NCBI GenBank assembly: GCA_031549105.1
Contig: JAVBQK010000174.1
Coordinates: 1 to 23,156, forward strand
Origin: Avichristensenella sp031549105
Lineage (GTDB): Bacteria > Bacillota > Clostridia > Christensenellales > Aristaeellaceae
Direction of reading: 5' to 3'
Length of the DNA stretch: 23,156 nucleotides
The notes under the pieces were generated by a model. It had not been told where the DNA came from, did no database searches, and was given only the letters and a program-made list of their open reading frames with translations. Below, piece by piece: positions 7,866 through 16,988 of this stretch; positions within the stretch are counted from its first letter, which is position 1, and each line of letters begins with the position of its first letter. The position numbers were made by a program, and so were the translations under genes.

Positions 7866-8036
7866 CTGGGACGCTGTCCCAGACCCTGCCAAAGGACCTT
7901 CGGCCCTTTGGCATCCCGACATTTCGCTTCACGGCGGGAAGCATCTTTTGTAAGAATGCCTCCCGCCGTGAGGCGAAATATTGGGTTTGGAAAGGGCAAA
8001 GCCCTTCCCGGGGGTCCAGGGGGCAGAGCCCCTTGG
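7866..8036. repeat. Composite block of five stacked palindromes between convergent genes
   Basis: Five hairpins fill this 171-bp gap. (1) CTGGGAC/GTCCCAG, 7866-7882. (2) GCCAAAGG/CCTTTGGC, 7888-7912, capped by C(UUCG)G. (3) 19-bp arms at 7921-7939 and 7961-7979 that match at 18 positions, with the odd one allowing G-U pairing. (4) AAGGGC/GCCCTT, 7992-8006. (5) CCAGGGGGC/GCCCCTTGG, 8016-8036, with one G-U pair. The regulator ends 19 bp to the left and the GH2 gene ends 16 bp to the right, so the block probably stops transcription from both sides, although long U-tracts are lacking. GC-rich stacked hairpins of this look are familiar as intergenic repeats in gut Clostridia. Membership in a genomic repeat family is inference. 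Confidence 0.75.
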
Positions 8037-8052
8037 CGTTCCCTCGTTCCCT

Positions 8053-11000
8053 TCAGTCCTCCACCCGCTCCTGAAGCGCCCGTGCCTGCTCCACGATGTC
8101 CGTATCGCCCGATATAGCCGACAGGATGTAGCCGTATGCATAGACCGGATCGCTTGGCAAGTATTGCGCATGCGGGCCGATCCGCGACCAGGAATCATCG
8201 CCGCCGATACCGATTTGGATCGCGTTGATGCGCAGCACGGTTTCATCGAGCACGTTCAGTTCGTAGGGATGCACCGCCCGGTCTAAATCCTCCGCCGCAA
8301 AATGGAGCGCACTGAACTCAAACGGTTCGCCCAGTGCCGTTACGTGCAGGCCGAAGCCGTCTTCGTCTGTCAAAGCGAGCGTGCGCGTACCAACGTGATT
8401 GCCGGTCTCGGAGGATTGGACGTACGGGAAGTAATTGTCGGTGACGGTGCTCTGCCAGCGCCCCACTTTCGTGCCCTGGAAACGGTCAATGTAGGTTTCC
8501 TCGGGGCCGTTGCCAAACCATGTCAGCTGCTCGAATGCTTTCGATACGCGCATGGACATTCCTGCTACGGGCAGATAGACGAGACTATCGTTGTACTTGG
8601 GGACGATGGTGACATCGACGGCCACAAAGCCTTCGCCATAAACCGTGTACGTGGCGTTTAGCGCCGTGTTGTTTAGCGCAGGGTAGGTACCATCGACTTG
8701 AACGGTAACCCTGCCTGCTCGCGAGTCATCTACAGAAAAGCGCTGCAGCGCATACTCCCCCTTTTCCTTCCACATGCCAATATAGACATGTAGGCCCGCG
8801 CCGAAAGCACGGTCATTGTCCGTGCTGGCACGGAAGAAATCTCCCTCGGGGCCTTCGCCTTCCAGCAACAGATCGCGCCAACTATCGCTTGCGTCCAGTG
8901 CCTGGTAGCGCACAATCCGCCCGGAGGTTTCGGAGAATGAAACGCGCAGGGTTTCTGTTTCCACCATAACGGTATCGCCTTCGCGATGCCACGCTATGGA
9001 TTGATTCGCCAAGTGCTTCGCAGCAAGCATCGCTGCCTTGGGCTCAATCGCAAACTGCTCCCACGCGATTTCAAACCCTGCCAGAAGCAACCTGTCCGCT
9101 TCCTTGAGCTGTACAGACATGGTGAGGAAATACTCCGCGCCATCCTGCACAGGCAGGTCGAACGGGATGTACACCTCCGCCGTACCGGGCTGATTGCTCA
9201 CCGAATCCACGCAAGGAATGCGCAGCAAATCAGCGTCCACGGCGCCGGATTGGATGGCCACATCATCCCTCAGCAGCGTCCAGCAAACATCATACTTCTC
9301 CGCGATATCCGTAAAAAGGAAGAAGTTCTTAATCCGAATGACGCCATTTGAAACATCGACATCCTCAAACTTCACCTGCTGCTGGTGATAGCGCGCCTCC
9401 GCCATCTCAGGCTGCACGGTGCGATCCGGCAGCAGCAGGCCGGTGGCGCAGAAATTGTCGTCATGCACCCGCTCGCCAAAGTCGCCGCCGTAGCCGTAAT
9501 ACTGCGTGCCGTCCTCGGCATAGGCATAGATCGCCTGGTCTATGTAATCCCATATGAAGCCGCCCTGCAGGTTGCGGTAGGTGTCAAAGGCCTGCCAATA
9601 CTCATCGAAATTGCCCAGCGCATTGCCCATGGCGTGCTGGTATTCGCATTCGATCATCGGGGCCGTGACATCGCTTTCGCCATGCGCTATGAGCGCCTCC
9701 ACCTTGTAGTACATGCCCGAATAGACGTCAATGCCTGTTTCGTACATCTCCCTGGCCTGCTCATAGTGCCACGGGCGATCGGCCGTGTATTCGTGCAGCA
9801 CGCGCTCGGTTCCCTCGGGATCGGCGTAGGCCTGAACCAGAATCGTGCGCAGAATCTCAGGATTCTTGCATTCATTGCCCAGCGACCACATGATGACGCT
9901 GGCGTGGTTGCGGTCGCGGCGAATCATGTTATACTCCCGGTCGATGATGGCCGCACTCATGTATTCCGTGATCCGCTCGTTTTCGTGGATCATGTTGGAA
10001 TGGCACTCCAGGTTGGCTTCGTCCACCACGTAGATGCCGTACTTGTCGCATAGATAGTACCAATAGGGGCTGTTGGGGTAATGGGAAGTTCGCACGGCAT
10101 TGATGTTGTTTTCCAGCATAATGCGAATGTCTTCCTCCATGACCTCCCTTGTGACGGCATATCCGTATTCCGGGTGCGTTTCATGCCGGTTAACGCCCCG
10201 GAAAGAAATCGGCTGCCCGTTGATGCGGATCAGATCCTGATCGTCCGTCGCGCCCTCGTACCAGCCTGATTCCGTGGCCTTGTAGGTGATCTTGCGAAAG
10301 CCCACCTGCGCGGATTCGTACACGGTAGTGCTTGCGGTACGCTCCTCCAGCACGAGGGTATACAGATAGGGATCCTCCGCGCTCCACTTCCGTGGCGCAG
10401 GGACGCTGGCGGCGAACTGCAGCGTCTGCTCCTGCCCTGCGGGAATATCCGCGCGCAGCGCCGCCCCTTCCAGCGGTATGGCCGTGCCCTCTCCATCGAT
10501 CAATGTGAGGCCCAGGTCCATCGCCTGCGGCACGTCCGCATGGTTGGTTACGTTGACTGTGACCAGCAAAGTGCTGTCCGTGAACGTATCATCGAAATCC
10601 GTGACGATGCTGAAATCCCGCACGCGGACCTGCGGCGCGGCGTAGAGATACACGTCGCGGAAGATGCCGGAGAGATCGAAGTAATCCTGATCCTCCAGCC
10701 AGGAGCCATCGCACCAGCGGAACACCTTCACAGCGATGGTGTTCTCCGCGCCGAAGCGCACCGCGTCGGTGATGTCAAACTCGCTGGTGGTAAACGAATC
10801 CTCCGCATAGCCGATCTGTACGCCGTTCACCCACACGTAAAATGCGGAGTTCACGCCCTCAAAATCGAGGTAGACGCGCTGCCCCGCCCAGTCGCCGGAT
10901 ACCGTGAAGCTGCGCCGATACAGGCCTATCGGGTTATATGCGGTAGGCGCTTTGGGCAGGTCTCGCGGGTAGCCGATCTTCTCGTTGCCAAAATTCCGGG

Positions 11001-11436
11001 CAAACTTCTGGGTCGTGTTGGTGTAGATGGGGTGGTCATAGCCCTGGGTTTGCCATACGGACGGCACCGTGATTGCTTCCCAGCCGGAGGCATCAAAGCC
11101 TTCCTGCCAGAAATTCACGTCCCCGCTGCTGTCAAACGCCGCCGGGGAATCATAGTACGAGAACTGCCATTGCGCCTGACTGAGCGGCAGATAGTAGGGT
11201 GACAGTTCCTTGCTGTAGTTTGTGGCGGCCTCCACTGCCTGCGCCGCGCTTTCGTAGGGAATGGAATCTGTGCGCGCCGGCTCGCGGCCGATCGCCACGA
11301 TGTCGCAATTCCGTTGGCCGGCTTCACCCTCCGTGTCCCCATTCCATTCAAGGCCTGTCCACGTTACACCCTCTGCAAGTGCACTGGAAGTGAGCAAAAG
11401 CAGGAGCAGTGCGGCCAAGGCAATTCGCGTACGCAT
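8053..11436 (-). CDS. Secreted LacZ-type glycoside hydrolase family 2 (beta-galactosidase-like)
   Basis: This 1127-aa enzyme should hydrolyse non-reducing terminal beta-D-galactosides or similar sugars outside the cell. A signal peptide (MRTRIALAALLLLLL to ALA21|EG) is followed by the sugar-binding jelly roll (about 85-270), an Ig-like GH2 domain (to about 385) and the TIM barrel. The barrel has FRGVNRHE (412-419), acid/base Glu522 in SLGNE, and nucleophile Glu598 in ECEYQHAMGN. The C-terminal beta-sandwich domains of long LacZ enzymes follow. Most LacZ proteins are cytoplasmic, so export is notable. The ATG at 11436 has GAGGG at 8-nt spacing. The in-frame ATG at 11442 overlaps the ligase B stop as ATGA but sits too close to that site. 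The frame stays open further upstream, but inside ligase B. The gene is last in the acylation operon and probably translationally coupled to ligase B. Confidence 0.93.
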   Translation of the reverse strand: MRTRIALAALLLLLLTSSALAEGVTWTGLEWNGDTEGEAGQRNCDIVAIGREPARTDSIPYESAAQAVEAATNYSKELSPYYLPLSQAQWQFSYYDSPAAFDSSGDVNFWQEGFDASGWEAITVPSVWQTQGYDHPIYTNTTQKFARNFGNEKIGYPRDLPKAPTAYNPIGLYRRSFTVSGDWAGQRVYLDFEGVNSAFYVWVNGVQIGYAEDSFTTSEFDITDAVRFGAENTIAVKVFRWCDGSWLEDQDYFDLSGIFRDVYLYAAPQVRVRDFSIVTDFDDTFTDSTLLVTVNVTNHADVPQAMDLGLTLIDGEGTAIPLEGAALRADIPAGQEQTLQFAASVPAPRKWSAEDPYLYTLVLEERTASTTVYESAQVGFRKITYKATESGWYEGATDDQDLIRINGQPISFRGVNRHETHPEYGYAVTREVMEEDIRIMLENNINAVRTSHYPNSPYWYYLCDKYGIYVVDEANLECHSNMIHENERITEYMSAAIIDREYNMIRRDRNHASVIMWSLGNECKNPEILRTILVQAYADPEGTERVLHEYTADRPWHYEQAREMYETGIDVYSGMYYKVEALIAHGESDVTAPMIECEYQHAMGNALGNFDEYWQAFDTYRNLQGGFIWDYIDQAIYAYAEDGTQYYGYGGDFGERVHDDNFCATGLLLPDRTVQPEMAEARYHQQQVKFEDVDVSNGVIRIKNFFLFTDIAEKYDVCWTLLRDDVAIQSGAVDADLLRIPCVDSVSNQPGTAEVYIPFDLPVQDGAEYFLTMSVQLKEADRLLLAGFEIAWEQFAIEPKAAMLAAKHLANQSIAWHREGDTVMVETETLRVSFSETSGRIVRYQALDASDSWRDLLLEGEGPEGDFFRASTDNDRAFGAGLHVYIGMWKEKGEYALQRFSVDDSRAGRVTVQVDGTYPALNNTALNATYTVYGEGFVAVDVTIVPKYNDSLVYLPVAGMSMRVSKAFEQLTWFGNGPEETYIDRFQGTKVGRWQSTVTDNYFPYVQSSETGNHVGTRTLALTDEDGFGLHVTALGEPFEFSALHFAAEDLDRAVHPYELNVLDETVLRINAIQIGIGGDDSWSRIGPHAQYLPSDPVYAYGYILSAISGDTDIVEQARALQERVED

Positions 11437-11438
11437 CG

Positions 11439-12956
11439 TCATATCCCTCGCTTCATTGTGGCGGTGAGTTTTGCTCTGTCCACCTTCATGCTCGCCGTGT
11501 GGGGCAATTCTTCCATATGGACAAAAACATCGGGTAGCATGTAGCGGGCAAGCTGTGCTCTCAGCGCCTGCTTCAGCTCTTTTTCCGTCAGTGCACCGGT
11601 AAAGAAGCACCATATTTTGTCCTTTTCTCCGTCGAAAAGCACGCAGCCGTCCGCCCAGCCGGGGATCTTGCGCAGCACGGCCTCCACCTCGCCCAGCTCC
11701 ATGCGATACCCCATGTGCTTGATCTGCGAGTCGCGCCGCCCGAGTACCACCAGCTGCCCATCCGCGCGCTGATACCCGATATCCCCCGCACGGTAAAACC
11801 GCTCATGCCAGCCGTATCCCAGGGGATCGACCACCCAGGAAGACGCCGTGCGCTCCGCGTCCCTGTGATACCCCCGGGCAATCCATGGGCTGGAGACAAG
11901 CATTTCACCGGGTTCTCCCTTTGGCGCTTCGTCCCCGTTTTCATCCACAAACAGTACATGCGCCAAGGGGAAGGGCTTGCCCACCGGCAGGCGATCCTCA
12001 TCCTGATGATCTTTGCTCACCCGGCCAACGGCAACAGAGAACATCTCCGTGGAGCCGTAAAAATTCCACCAAACCGCATTGGGAGCGGCCTGCATCCATG
12101 CGCTCAGCGGCTTAAACGGCATGGGTTCGCCGGACATATAGCCGCCTTTCAGCTCCGGTAGGCAGCCCGGGGTGAGCGCATCCGTGCTGACGACGCTGAT
12201 GTAGCTGGAGGGCGTCATGCACAGATCGGTGACATGGTTTGCATTCATGCATTCGATCAGCTTCTTCGGGAAGGTCAGCACGCCCGCGGGCAAAAGGTAT
12301 GTGCTCGCGCCGAGCGCCACGGTGGGGAAGATGTCAAAGATGGAGTTGGCGTAGAAGAAGGGAGATTGGTTGCCGAAAACCGTATGCTCCGTAAACCCAT
12401 ATATTTCGATGGTCGCATTCGCCCAGTGGATATAGCTGAAGTGGTTCTGAATGGAACCCTTCGGAATCCCCGTGGAGCCGCTGGTGTACAGGATGGAAAC
12501 AGGGTCGTATACGCTGCTCTGCTCGCGGATCGCTGCCAGCGCCGCCTCGTTGACGGATGCACTTGCCGCCTCTTCATAGGAAAGAACGGAAATACCTCCA
12601 TGGGCGCAGCCTTCCAGGGCCTTCAGGCCTTTCTCGTCCGCCAGAATCGCGGCAGGGGAAAGCAAATCCAGCAGCAATTGGAGCCTGTCCGGGGGCATGG
12701 TGATATCGAACGGCGCGTAGGCGCAGCCCGCATAGAGTGCGCCGTACATCGAGGGAATGTTGCGAATGCTGCGCGCATCGAGCAGCAGCGCGACCGAGGA
12801 ACGCGGCCTAGCGTGTTCGGCGATTGCGGAACCAATGCGCATGGAAATATATCCCAGCTTCTCAAAGGTCAGGCTTTCGCAATCATCAAAAAACGCAACG
12901 CCTTTTGAGTTCCACCTCGCTGTTTTTTCCAGGTATTTGAGCAGGCTGTTCATCAT
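11439..12956 (-). CDS. DltA-like AMP-forming ligase B with altered substrate pocket
   Basis: This 505-aa cytoplasmic adenylate-forming enzyme has the length and layout of DltA, which activates D-alanine with ATP and loads it on a carrier protein. Core motifs are present: P-loop TSGSTGIPKG (158-167), FYGSTE, YRAGD with Asp392, GRRDSQIKHMGYRMELGE, and the C-terminal catalytic Lys491 in SMKVDR. Enzyme chemistry therefore seems intact. The pocket differs. The aspartate that binds the substrate amino group in DltA and NRPS A-domains is Ala203 (FFYANS), and the cysteine tied to D-Ala recognition is Ser275 (YMSGE). I infer a substrate without a free alpha-amino group. The start overlaps the upstream SGNH gene stop as ATGA; GGAG lies 10 nt upstream. 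The gene is followed directly by GH2. A diverged D-Ala ligase remains possible. Confidence 0.9.
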   Translation of the reverse strand: MMNSLLKYLEKTARWNSKGVAFFDDCESLTFEKLGYISMRIGSAIAEHARPRSSVALLLDARSIRNIPSMYGALYAGCAYAPFDITMPPDRLQLLLDLLSPAAILADEKGLKALEGCAHGGISVLSYEEAASASVNEAALAAIREQSSVYDPVSILYTSGSTGIPKGSIQNHFSYIHWANATIEIYGFTEHTVFGNQSPFFYANSIFDIFPTVALGASTYLLPAGVLTFPKKLIECMNANHVTDLCMTPSSYISVVSTDALTPGCLPELKGGYMSGEPMPFKPLSAWMQAAPNAVWWNFYGSTEMFSVAVGRVSKDHQDEDRLPVGKPFPLAHVLFVDENGDEAPKGEPGEMLVSSPWIARGYHRDAERTASSWVVDPLGYGWHERFYRAGDIGYQRADGQLVVLGRRDSQIKHMGYRMELGEVEAVLRKIPGWADGCVLFDGEKDKIWCFFTGALTEKELKQALRAQLARYMLPDVFVHMEELPHTASMKVDRAKLTATMKRGI

Positions 12957-14029
12957 AGTGATTCGTCTCCTTTCACGCCCGATGATTCAAAAAGTGGATA
13001 CTGCGCGTACCAATCCGCCGCGCAGGCATCGTAGGATGCATAGAGGGCATCGCCTCGCCGGTCTGGCAGATCAAACATTTCTTTCAGATCACCTCCAAGC
13101 TTATGGGAGAAGGTCACGCTGCCTTTCACGTTCAGGTGCTGCCAATCCGCAAAGTCCGTGGAATAACGCAGCCCATAGCGTAGATTTGGGTCATTGTAGT
13201 TAATGCCGCTGATCCCATATTCTTCCGCAATGCGCCACAGTGCGTTGTAATACATGTGGTCGTTTGCGTAGTCCGGATTGGGCATGCCCAGCAAGACCAG
13301 ATCGATCCCCTCCGCATTCGCCAGCATGAATATTTTCCGGGCGTATGCCTCCTCGCGCTCGTTCATGTTCCGCTTGATATTTGTCCATACGAGCGTTGGA
13401 CGCTGGTGTCTACTGACTTCATCGATTTCTATATAGCCCTTCCAGTTTGCGCCGCGCCCGCCGTTGTCCGGTGGCAGGATAAAATCATGTCCCTCTATCT
13501 TTCTATAGTTGGTGTGTACCTCGGGCAACCCCAGAATGTACCCAAGTGCGTCCTTGGGTGTTTCCACACAGGCCAGCATCGCGCCGATGCGGTTTTCGAT
13601 CCCGCGTATGCCATAGGTCGAGAGGATGGTGCGGCCGCGCTTGGTATAATCCCGGGTGTATATCGCGGGTTTCGCGTCCAGCAGGATTACCTTGGGTTTT
13701 TGTGTTTTCAAGGCCTCGCGAATGGTGTAGTAGCTGACCCAGAAGGGCTGCTCGGCGCTGCAAAGGTTGTAGGCCGCGATACCGTACTGGGACCAGAGCA
13801 CATTCGTATTGATGCCGGCATAAGCAAGGCTCGTGCCAACCACCAGCACGTCCACGCTGTCATCGGGCTGGGCATACAGGTTTACCATGCTGCAAATGCC
13901 GAAATCGTGCTTTGGCGTGAGCACATAGGTTGCGTAGCTCAGCAGCAGGGTGGCTAGCAGGGTAAAGCAAACAAGGCGAAGCGCAAACCCCGCCAGCTGC
14001 CGCGCCCGGCTTTTTTTCTGTTCTGCCAT
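12953..14029 (-). CDS. SGNH/DltD-like membrane-anchored acyltransferase
   Basis: This 358-aa protein has one N-terminal membrane segment (about 12-36) and an extracytoplasmic SGNH-hydrolase-like domain. Block I is VVGTSLAY with candidate nucleophile Ser67. The last block is DWQHLN with candidate catalytic Asp295 and His298. In Dlt and alginate-type O-acylation systems, a protein of this kind takes the acyl group delivered by the MBOAT protein and places it on the polymer outside. Its place directly after the MBOAT gene (18-nt gap, AAGGAGGAGG ribosome binding site) supports that role. It is somewhat shorter than typical DltD, and overall resemblance outside the blocks cannot be judged by eye. 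Its stop overlaps the start of ligase B by 4 nt. The exact acceptor is unknown. Confidence 0.8.
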   Translation of the reverse strand: MAEQKKSRARQLAGFALRLVCFTLLATLLLSYATYVLTPKHDFGICSMVNLYAQPDDSVDVLVVGTSLAYAGINTNVLWSQYGIAAYNLCSAEQPFWVSYYTIREALKTQKPKVILLDAKPAIYTRDYTKRGRTILSTYGIRGIENRIGAMLACVETPKDALGYILGLPEVHTNYRKIEGHDFILPPDNGGRGANWKGYIEIDEVSRHQRPTLVWTNIKRNMNEREEAYARKIFMLANAEGIDLVLLGMPNPDYANDHMYYNALWRIAEEYGISGINYNDPNLRYGLRYSTDFADWQHLNVKGSVTFSHKLGGDLKEMFDLPDRRGDALYASYDACAADWYAQYPLFESSGVKGDESL

Positions 14030-14047
14030 GATGCTGCCTCCTCCTTA

Positions 14048-15520
14048 TCAGAACTGCGTGTAGAGGAATGCCTGGGAATCATAACCCGAACCGTAGATGC
14101 CAAATACGAGAACGGCCAGCAGCAGAAGCAGCAGCAGGGGCCAGCGCACCCACACGCGCGACCTGGCCAAAGCGCCGCATACATCCACCTTCCGTTCGCA
14201 AAGGATATCAACAACCAGCACGGCCAGAACGCCTACGCCGACAATCGCCCATTCCAGCGGGGGCATTATCGCCGATGTCTTGGCGGCAAAGCCTGTAAAA
14301 TCCCACCCTGCAAAGCTCTGGCGCAACAGGGAAAAGCTGTGGGCCGGGCTGCCGGTGAAGGCAAAAAACTGCGCAAACAGGATGAGGAGCCACGTGCGCA
14401 CCAGCCGGAAGGGCACTGTCCAGCCACCCTTGAACACGCGGCGGAGTTTCTTCCATACCGGCTCGAGCAGCATGGAAACCGCCATGACCAGCCCGAAATA
14501 CGCGCCAAAGATGACGGCGTTCCAGCTGGCCGAATGCCACACGCCGATGAGCAAAAACACCAGCAGCGTGGAGAGTGCGCTGGGCAGCACACGCCCCGTC
14601 TTCTTCCCCAGGACCTTTGATGCCCCCCTGCTCAGCGCCAGCCCGGCGCGGGAGGTCGTCAATGGATACAGAAGATAGGAGCGGAACCACGCGCCCAGCG
14701 TGATGTGCCACCTGCGCCAGAAGTCCGCCACGCTCTGCGAGAAGAACGGGCGGCGGAAGTTTTCCGGCAGCTCGATGCCGAGCATCCTGGAGAACCCTCT
14801 CACCACATCCATGCCGCCCGAAAAGTCCATGTATAGCCGAATCGTATACAGCGCCACGCCGCCCAGCACGAGCCAGCCGGGCAGTGCCGCGCTCTCCTTG
14901 AGCAGCGCTGCCGTCGTCGCCGCAAGCCGGTCGGCGATCACCAGCTTCTTGAAATAGCCCCACAGCAGGAGCTGAAAGCCCGATACGAACAGCTCCGGCT
15001 CCAGCCGATGCCCTGTCAGCAGCTGGTTTCCGATTTCTTTCCACGTGGAAATAGGTCCCTGGGCAAGCTGCGGGAAATACCCCACGAACAGCCACGCCTT
15101 GAGCGGGTTGCGCTGCGCGTCCACCTTGCCGCGGTACACATCCACGAGGTAGCCCGCAGACTGGAACGTAAAATAGCTCAGGCCCAGGGGAACCGCCAGT
15201 TCCCAGAGGGAGCGATTTAGCAAGCCCGCGATGGCCGGTTGGTATTTGATGAGCATCATCGCGCCCAGATCGAGAACCAACAGAAGCGCAAGCAGCAGCT
15301 TGCGGCGTAGTCCCTCCGCCAGTGCGCGCAGCGCCAGCCCGCCTGCCCACATGACCATCGCAACCGCCGACAGATGCAACGCACTCTGCCAGCCCGAAAA
15401 CGCAACGAAAACCGCGCTGGACGCAAGCAGCGCAGTCCAGCGGATTTTGAGCGGCAGCGCATAGTAGGCAATCAGCACTACCGCCGCAAGGAGCAGGAAC
15501 TCAAGGGATAAGATGCTCAT
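14048..15520 (-). CDS. MBOAT-family O-acyltransferase (DltB/AlgI type)
   Basis: This 490-aa multi-pass membrane protein should pass an acyl group from the carrier protein on the inside to the exterior. MBOAT signatures are VPLGLSYFTFQSAGYLVDVY (110-129), the YMDFSGGMD region (230-238), DFWRRWHITL with His272, and IGVWHSASW with His329, the expected catalytic histidine. The last residues (FLYTQF) resemble the usual C-terminal end of Clostridial MBOAT proteins. Resemblance is closer to AlgI than to classical DltB. I chose the ATG at 15520 because GAGAGGTGG stands just upstream; an in-frame start at 15553 would overlap ligase A further and lacks such a site. The chosen start overlaps the end of ligase A by 20 nt. 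The gene lies between the ligase/carrier pair and the SGNH protein, the order expected for one acyl-transfer route. Confidence 0.92.
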   Translation of the reverse strand: MSILSLEFLLLAAVVLIAYYALPLKIRWTALLASSAVFVAFSGWQSALHLSAVAMVMWAGGLALRALAEGLRRKLLLALLLVLDLGAMMLIKYQPAIAGLLNRSLWELAVPLGLSYFTFQSAGYLVDVYRGKVDAQRNPLKAWLFVGYFPQLAQGPISTWKEIGNQLLTGHRLEPELFVSGFQLLLWGYFKKLVIADRLAATTAALLKESAALPGWLVLGGVALYTIRLYMDFSGGMDVVRGFSRMLGIELPENFRRPFFSQSVADFWRRWHITLGAWFRSYLLYPLTTSRAGLALSRGASKVLGKKTGRVLPSALSTLLVFLLIGVWHSASWNAVIFGAYFGLVMAVSMLLEPVWKKLRRVFKGGWTVPFRLVRTWLLILFAQFFAFTGSPAHSFSLLRQSFAGWDFTGFAAKTSAIMPPLEWAIVGVGVLAVLVVDILCERKVDVCGALARSRVWVRWPLLLLLLLAVLVFGIYGSGYDSQAFLYTQF

Positions 15521-16988
15521 CTTCCACCTCTCGCGCAAGCGCCAGACGGTCAAGCTTGCCGCTTCCCGTGCGTGGCAGGCATTCCCGGCGCAGCAGGATA
15601 TCCGGCAGCATGTATTTCGGAAGCGACCCTTTCAAGGCTGTTTTCAATGCCTTCTCTGCCATTTCGCCGGTATACGCGCCGACAATCTTTTCCCGCTGGA
15701 CATCGAAATAGCAGCAGGCCAACAAGACGCCATCGGTCGCGTTCATGGCGCACTCGATCTCGCCGAGCTCTATGCGGTGCCCGCTGCGCTTGATCTGGCC
15801 GTCCCGCCGCCCAAGAAACATCAGCTCTCCGCACCCGTTATACTCGCCCATATCACCCGTCTTGTAGATCGTCTCCTGAATCTGCGGGCGATGCGGATTT
15901 TGCACGAAGACCTCCGCCGTTTTCTCCGGCGCGTTGTAGTAGCCGGGCGACAGGCAGGTACCCCCGACGCAGATTTCACCGTCGATCAAGTAGATCCGCG
16001 TATTCGCGCAGGGAAAGCCGATGGGCAGGCTGTCCAGGTCCGCAAACACCCGATCCACCCGATACCAGGTGCAGACATCGGTTATTTCTGTCGGCCCGTA
16101 CATGTTCACGAAATCCGCATGCGGCAGCGCGGCCTGCCATTGGTTGAGGGTTCGGCAAGGCATGATCTCGCCGCAGAAAAAGACGCGCCTCAGAGCGGGC
16201 AGGCAGCCCGCTGTCAGCACACCCGCGTTTGCAACCGCCGTCAATGCGGAGGGCACCCAAAACAGCGTGTCGATCCCTTGCCCATCCAGTCGCTCCATCA
16301 GCCGCTTGGGGAAAAGAAAATCCACGCGGGGAATCAGGTGGACACTCCCCGCCATCCGCATGGCGCAGTAAATATCCAGCACGGAATTATCAAAGTAGAA
16401 GGGCGCCTGGCTGCCAAACCGAACGCCTTCCGGCAGCCGAAGCGCCTCGCATGCCCACTGCACAAAATCGATCACACTGCGGTGTGTGATCGATACGCCC
16501 TTTGGCACGCCCGTTGAGCCGCTGGTGAACAGCACATACAGCAGGTCGCAATCAATGTGCGAAGCGCGGCGCGCCAAAATCCCCGGCCCATCCACGAGGC
16601 CGGGCAGCTCTTCCACCACACAGACGGGGGATTCCCCCGCCAACTGCCGGGCTGCGTCAAGCTGCTTTGCCTCGCACAAAACCAGCGCAGGCCGGAGCAC
16701 CTCTGCAATCAGGCTCATCCGCGCCAGCGGCATGGAGGAATCCAGCGGCGTATAGTAGCAGCCTGCGTACACCGTGCCAAGCATCGCCGCAACACAGCCC
16801 GGGCGCTTTTCCATTAGAATCAGCACCGGGGACTGCGCTGGAATCTGCGCGGCGATCCATGTGCCAATCTTTTGCGCCTGCTCGCGAAGCTCCGCCCACG
16901 TCAGGGATTCATCAGGTGCATCAAAGGCTACGGCGTTTGGCGCGCGGTTCGCCGCCTCCTCCAGCCAGTCCAGCACGCACCGTGTCAT
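15501..16988 (-). CDS. dltA: DltA-like D-alanine-type carrier protein ligase (ligase A)
   Basis: This 495-aa AMP-forming ligase is predicted to adenylate D-alanine and load it on the adjacent carrier protein. Motifs are P-loop TSGSTGVPKG (155-164), MYGPTE, YKTGD with Asp379, GRRDGQIKRSGHRIELGE, and catalytic Lys478 in GSGKLDR. Two pocket residues known from Bacillus DltA structures are kept. Asp200 in FYFDNS corresponds to the amino-group-binding Asp197, and Cys272 in FFCGE corresponds to Cys269, linked to D-Ala stereoselectivity. The 72-residue spacing between them is identical. The start overlaps the carrier protein stop as ATGA, so the two are probably made together. The symbol means DltA-like: the neighbours are a non-classical MBOAT and a second ligase, no DltX-like peptide is seen, and the final acceptor need not be teichoic acid. 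Confidence 0.9.
   Translation of the reverse strand: MTRCVLDWLEEAANRAPNAVAFDAPDESLTWAELREQAQKIGTWIAAQIPAQSPVLILMEKRPGCVAAMLGTVYAGCYYTPLDSSMPLARMSLIAEVLRPALVLCEAKQLDAARQLAGESPVCVVEELPGLVDGPGILARRASHIDCDLLYVLFTSGSTGVPKGVSITHRSVIDFVQWACEALRLPEGVRFGSQAPFYFDNSVLDIYCAMRMAGSVHLIPRVDFLFPKRLMERLDGQGIDTLFWVPSALTAVANAGVLTAGCLPALRRVFFCGEIMPCRTLNQWQAALPHADFVNMYGPTEITDVCTWYRVDRVFADLDSLPIGFPCANTRIYLIDGEICVGGTCLSPGYYNAPEKTAEVFVQNPHRPQIQETIYKTGDMGEYNGCGELMFLGRRDGQIKRSGHRIELGEIECAMNATDGVLLACCYFDVQREKIVGAYTGEMAEKALKTALKGSLPKYMLPDILLRRECLPRTGSGKLDRLALAREVEDEHLIP

Noticed and set aside
7866..8036. CRISPR array or tRNA-like structure in the palindrome block
   Set aside because: The palindromes differ in sequence, are not direct repeats with regular spacers, and do not form a cloverleaf.
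11443..11613. Longer N terminus of the GH2 protein
   Set aside because: The extra 57 residues lie inside ligase B, are low in secondary-structure sense and would bury the signal peptide. The ATGs at 11442 and 11436 are placed at the ligase stop.
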